The notes below the pieces were generated by a model. That model had not been told where the DNA came from. It ran no database searches and saw only the letters and a list, made by a program, of their open reading frames with translations. Of a stretch of 8,221 nucleotides of DNA, positions 5,863 through 8,221 are shown piece after piece; position 1 is the first letter of the stretch, and each line of letters starts with the position of its first letter. A program made the translations under genes and the position numbers. The stretch comes from Promethearchaeota archaeon (GTDB lineage: Archaea; Asgardarchaeota; Lokiarchaeia; Sigynarchaeales; SOKP01), in contig SDNN01000129.1 in the NCBI GenBank assembly GCA_004524425.1, positions 1-8,221 on the forward strand. The letters run 5' to 3'.

Positions 5863-5881
5863 ATAAGAATTAAGCTTAATT
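5858..5881. promoter_or_regulatory. Two abutting palindromes before the helicase gene, one with a TATA-like core
   Basis: TTCTTATAAGAA (5858-5869) and AATTAAGCTTAATT (5868-5881) are perfect palindromes of 12 and 14 bases sharing two bases. TTATAAG at 5861-5867 is a reasonable TATA box: it predicts a start near 5890, 32 bases before the GTG at 5922. The second palindrome would sit between the TATA box and the start point, a usual site for archaeal repressors. Confidence 0.5.
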
Positions 5882-5921
5882 GTGTAATTACTTGACGATT
5901 CCTTCTAGAAATTACTTCATA

Positions 5922-8221
5922 GTGTTAAATAAAAGTCCGACAAAAAAGAAGGAATTGATTTTCGATGTCAATTTTTTCTATTTAAAATCCTATAAGGAAA
6001 AGAGAAATAAACTCTCCTATGTAAACACGCCATTCTTCAAAGGAACCGTTGTTTTTGGGTTAGACATTAAAAATAAAATGCGTCCAATTAAATTCTCAAA
6101 AACAGACGAAAATGAAAAGTCAATACCCATAAACCCTCGACTTTTTAAAAAATTTGTTCTTGCGAAAGAAAACAGATTTGTTGCTTTATCCAGTCAAACC
6201 GATAGAGCAGAATATGATCCTATTTTAGAAATGTTACAAAATTTTCAATTTAATAAGAAAAAAATCAAGAATATAACTTTTTGTAAGAGTTGCTTGGATG
6301 AAAAAAGATTTACGTTATTGGATCATAGAAATCAGATTGTTTCTTTCAAAAATGATATTATCTGCTCAGATTGTGCCTTAGAACTAGTATTAAAACAGAT
6401 TCAAATGACTGGTTTAATACCTTCCGGTGAGAGAATAAGTCCAAAGTTAAAAAACTTTTTTAAGCACATGATTTTAAAATTTAGGAAGGTTCAAAAGGTA
6501 TTAACTGCCTTTAAGGCTGATTTTAATCCCGTTAAGCATAGAGAGATAACAATTTATGACGTAGAAAAAAGTACATCTGTAAGCAAAAAGTATTTGAATT
6601 TAAGGATTAATGATATCGACATATCTAAAGATTTTAAAAAACTTCTTGAAACCTTAAGAATTGACACTTTATTGCCAATTCAAGCGATATCCATTGAAAA
6701 AGGTTTATTGTCTAAAGAAAAAGATCAATTAATCATGGCTCCTACATCTGGGGGAAAAACATTGATTGGAGAATTGGCAGGAGTTTCTAAATTACTAAAA
6801 AATAAAAACAACAAGATGCTATATTTGGTTCCGATTGTTGCATTAGCTAACATTCGTGCAGATGAGTTTTCCAAGAAATATAAGATACTGAATTTAAAGA
6901 CAGTAAAGAAAATAGGTGAATCCTTATTAGAGAAAAGTGATAGCATATTTCTAGAAGACTTAGCTGATGCTGACATGATAGTGGCCACATATGAAGCAAT
7001 AGATTATATTTTAAGAAGTGGAAACAAAGATCAGTTAGGTGAAATTTCGACCATCATCATAGATGAGATACAGGTTTTAATTGATTCTGATCGAGGATTC
7101 TTATTAGATGGATTCATAGCTCGGTTAAAATCTATCTTTCATGGTTCTCAGTATCTTTATCTCAGTGCCACCATAGGAGAACCAAAAGCCTTGGCGGAAA
7201 AATTAAATTGTGAATTAGTTCAATACAATAATCGACCTGTTCCCATAGAACGCCATTTAATTTTATGTTTAAATGAAAACATGAAGAATAGAAATATTTT
7301 GAGATTGGTAAGAGCAGCTTATTCACAAACATCTAAATATGGATATAAAGGTCAATCCATCATTTTTACAAATACTAGAAAGAAATGTGAATCGATTTCT
7401 GCTTATCTCTCAAAAAGAGGGATGAAAGTGCGAGCTTATCATAGCGGACTCACAAATGAAGAACGGAAATTAATAGAAATGGAATTTTTATCTCAAAGAA
7501 TTTCAGGAGTTGTGGCTACCGCAGCATTAGCTGCAGGTGTCGATTTACCTGCTAGTCAAGTAATTTTTGAATCCTTAGCAATGGGAATAAACTGGTTAAC
7601 AGTTGCTGAATTTGAGCAAATGTTAGGCAGAGCAGGTAGATTAAAGAAACATGAGTTAGGTTATGCTTACTTGCTTGTAGAACCAGGAAAAGTATATTCA
7701 CCAAAAATGAAAGAAACTGAAGAAAATATTGCAATTAGATTATTAAACGGAAAAATAAAGGATTATGAATTAGAGCCAAATGAAGATAAATCATTGACTG
7801 AATTACTGGCATATATCTCCATGTTTATTAAAGGGGTTGAATATGAAGATATCTATAAATTCTACGATTTAATAATAAATAACAATTACGACTTTGATTA
7901 TTTTCTGAAAAAATTAAACTCCTTGAAATTATTAAGAGTAAAAGAAAATTTTATGCATAAAATAAATCATTTAGGTCGTTCCATTGCGAAATCATTCTTA
8001 ACGATTGAGAAGAGTTTAGAAATAATAGATAAGTTAAAAAATGAGAAGGTTAAATCGGTATTGGATTTAGCTCTTGAACTTAAACCCATTAGAAATGTAT
8101 ATCTTTCTCGAAAAGTAGTGGCTGAATTATCAAAAAATGTCAACATGAAATATTTCTCAAACAATTTTTTTAGTGCTAGCGTTCTGTCTCTAATGAATGC
8201 AGAATATGTAAAAAAAAAAAA
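5922..8221 (+). CDS. ASH-Ski2-like archaeal superfamily 2 RNA helicase, C-terminus missing
   Basis: About 766 residues from a GTG at 5922 to the right edge, with no stop. The N-terminal domain (1-250) contains a C4 zinc finger: CKSC at 121-124 and CSDC at 148-151. The helicase core follows: a Q-like LLPIQ before motif I, then APTSGGKT (273-280, Walker A), DEIQ (381-384, motif II), SAT (415-417, motif III), FTNTRKK (IV), ATAALAAGVDLP (V) and QMLGRAGR (566-573, VI). Helical post-core sequence begins the winged-helix and ratchet part. N-terminal zinc finger plus Ski2 core is the plan of ASH-Ski2, reported to work with RNase J and the exosome in RNA decay; DNA-acting Hel308 lacks this finger. The start is uncertain: the frame is open from 5880, and TTG at 5892 is an alternative that would add ten residues and be nearly leaderless. 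No Shine-Dalgarno sequence is seen. Confidence 0.88.
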   Translation, partial: MLNKSPTKKKELIFDVNFFYLKSYKEKRNKLSYVNTPFFKGTVVFGLDIKNKMRPIKFSKTDENEKSIPINPRLFKKFVLAKENRFVALSSQTDRAEYDPILEMLQNFQFNKKKIKNITFCKSCLDEKRFTLLDHRNQIVSFKNDIICSDCALELVLKQIQMTGLIPSGERISPKLKNFFKHMILKFRKVQKVLTAFKADFNPVKHREITIYDVEKSTSVSKKYLNLRINDIDISKDFKKLLETLRIDTLLPIQAISIEKGLLSKEKDQLIMAPTSGGKTLIGELAGVSKLLKNKNNKMLYLVPIVALANIRADEFSKKYKILNLKTVKKIGESLLEKSDSIFLEDLADADMIVATYEAIDYILRSGNKDQLGEISTIIIDEIQVLIDSDRGFLLDGFIARLKSIFHGSQYLYLSATIGEPKALAEKLNCELVQYNNRPVPIERHLILCLNENMKNRNILRLVRAAYSQTSKYGYKGQSIIFTNTRKKCESISAYLSKRGMKVRAYHSGLTNEERKLIEMEFLSQRISGVVATAALAAGVDLPASQVIFESLAMGINWLTVAEFEQMLGRAGRLKKHELGYAYLLVEPGKVYSPKMKETEENIAIRLLNGKIKDYELEPNEDKSLTELLAYISMFIKGVEYEDIYKFYDLIINNNYDFDYFLKKLNSLKLLRVKENFMHKINHLGRSIAKSFLTIEKSLEIIDKLKNEKVKSVLDLALELKPIRNVYLSRKVVAELSKNVNMKYFSNNFFSASVLSLMNAEYVKKK

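Noticed and set aside
6725..8164. Minus-strand open frames within the helicase gene (6725-6988, 7552-7734, 7967-8164)
   Set aside because: They are antisense to conserved helicase motifs and look like mirror-frame artefacts of AT-rich coding DNA.
5922..8221. Hel308 DNA helicase as the identity of the truncated gene
   Set aside because: The roughly 250-residue N-terminal region with a C4 zinc finger before the core is not part of Hel308 but fits the ASH-Ski2 plan.
1..8221. CRISPR array, tRNA or rRNA gene, insertion sequence, toxin-antitoxin or defence module
   Set aside because: I found no regularly spaced repeats, cloverleaf-like GC-rich segments, transposase or integrase motifs, or recognisable defence genes. 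The non-coding gaps are all under about 160 bases and explained by promoters and T-tracts.

Overview
AT-rich archaeal DNA, probably a short metagenomic contig. Both ends cut genes: a DUF2804 gene on the left and a helicase gene on the right, where the sequence stops inside a run of 12 A. The case for Archaea rests on a helicase that looks like the archaea-specific Ski2-type (ASH-Ski2) RNA helicase with an N-terminal zinc finger, on TATA-like boxes about 25 bases before plausible start points, and on T-tract terminators without hairpins. The mix of archaeal information-processing genes and bacterial-looking genes at very low GC would fit an Asgard (Loki-like) archaeon. That placement is an inference, not something proven here.

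Layout, left to right. A DUF2804 protein (minus, C-terminus missing) is followed by two adjacent minus-strand genes (1009-1680 and 1682-2452). Together these look like one DUF4139-type protein cut in two at a Gly/Ala-rich linker. A palindromic, possibly bidirectional promoter region (2453-2611) separates them from a plus-strand NTF2/SnoaL-like protein (2612-3037). The stop codon of that gene overlaps the stop of a converging minus-strand gene. The converging pair of minus-strand genes (3034-4491) encodes an Fpg/MutM-type DNA glycosylase followed, 15 bases later, by a Dph6-related ATP pyrophosphatase of the bacterial-type GENGEFHT subgroup. The glycosylase appears to start at a CTG codon, because only that start puts the catalytic proline directly after the initiator Met.

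Next is a minus-strand protein (4573-5532) with a DnaJ-type four-motif zinc finger but no J domain. It is divergent from a 53-residue unknown protein (5665-5826, plus). The two share a 132-base region in which outward-facing TATA boxes form the arms of a perfect inverted repeat. Downstream, two abutting palindromes (one containing a TATA-like core) precede the truncated ASH-Ski2-like helicase (5922 to the end).

The window reads as core/accessory archaeal chromosome. I see no rRNA, tRNA, CRISPR, transposon or phage module. The points most worth a second look are the split DUF4139 pair, the CTG-started glycosylase with its PP-loop neighbour, the J-less zinc-finger protein with its small divergent partner, and the paired palindromes before the helicase.
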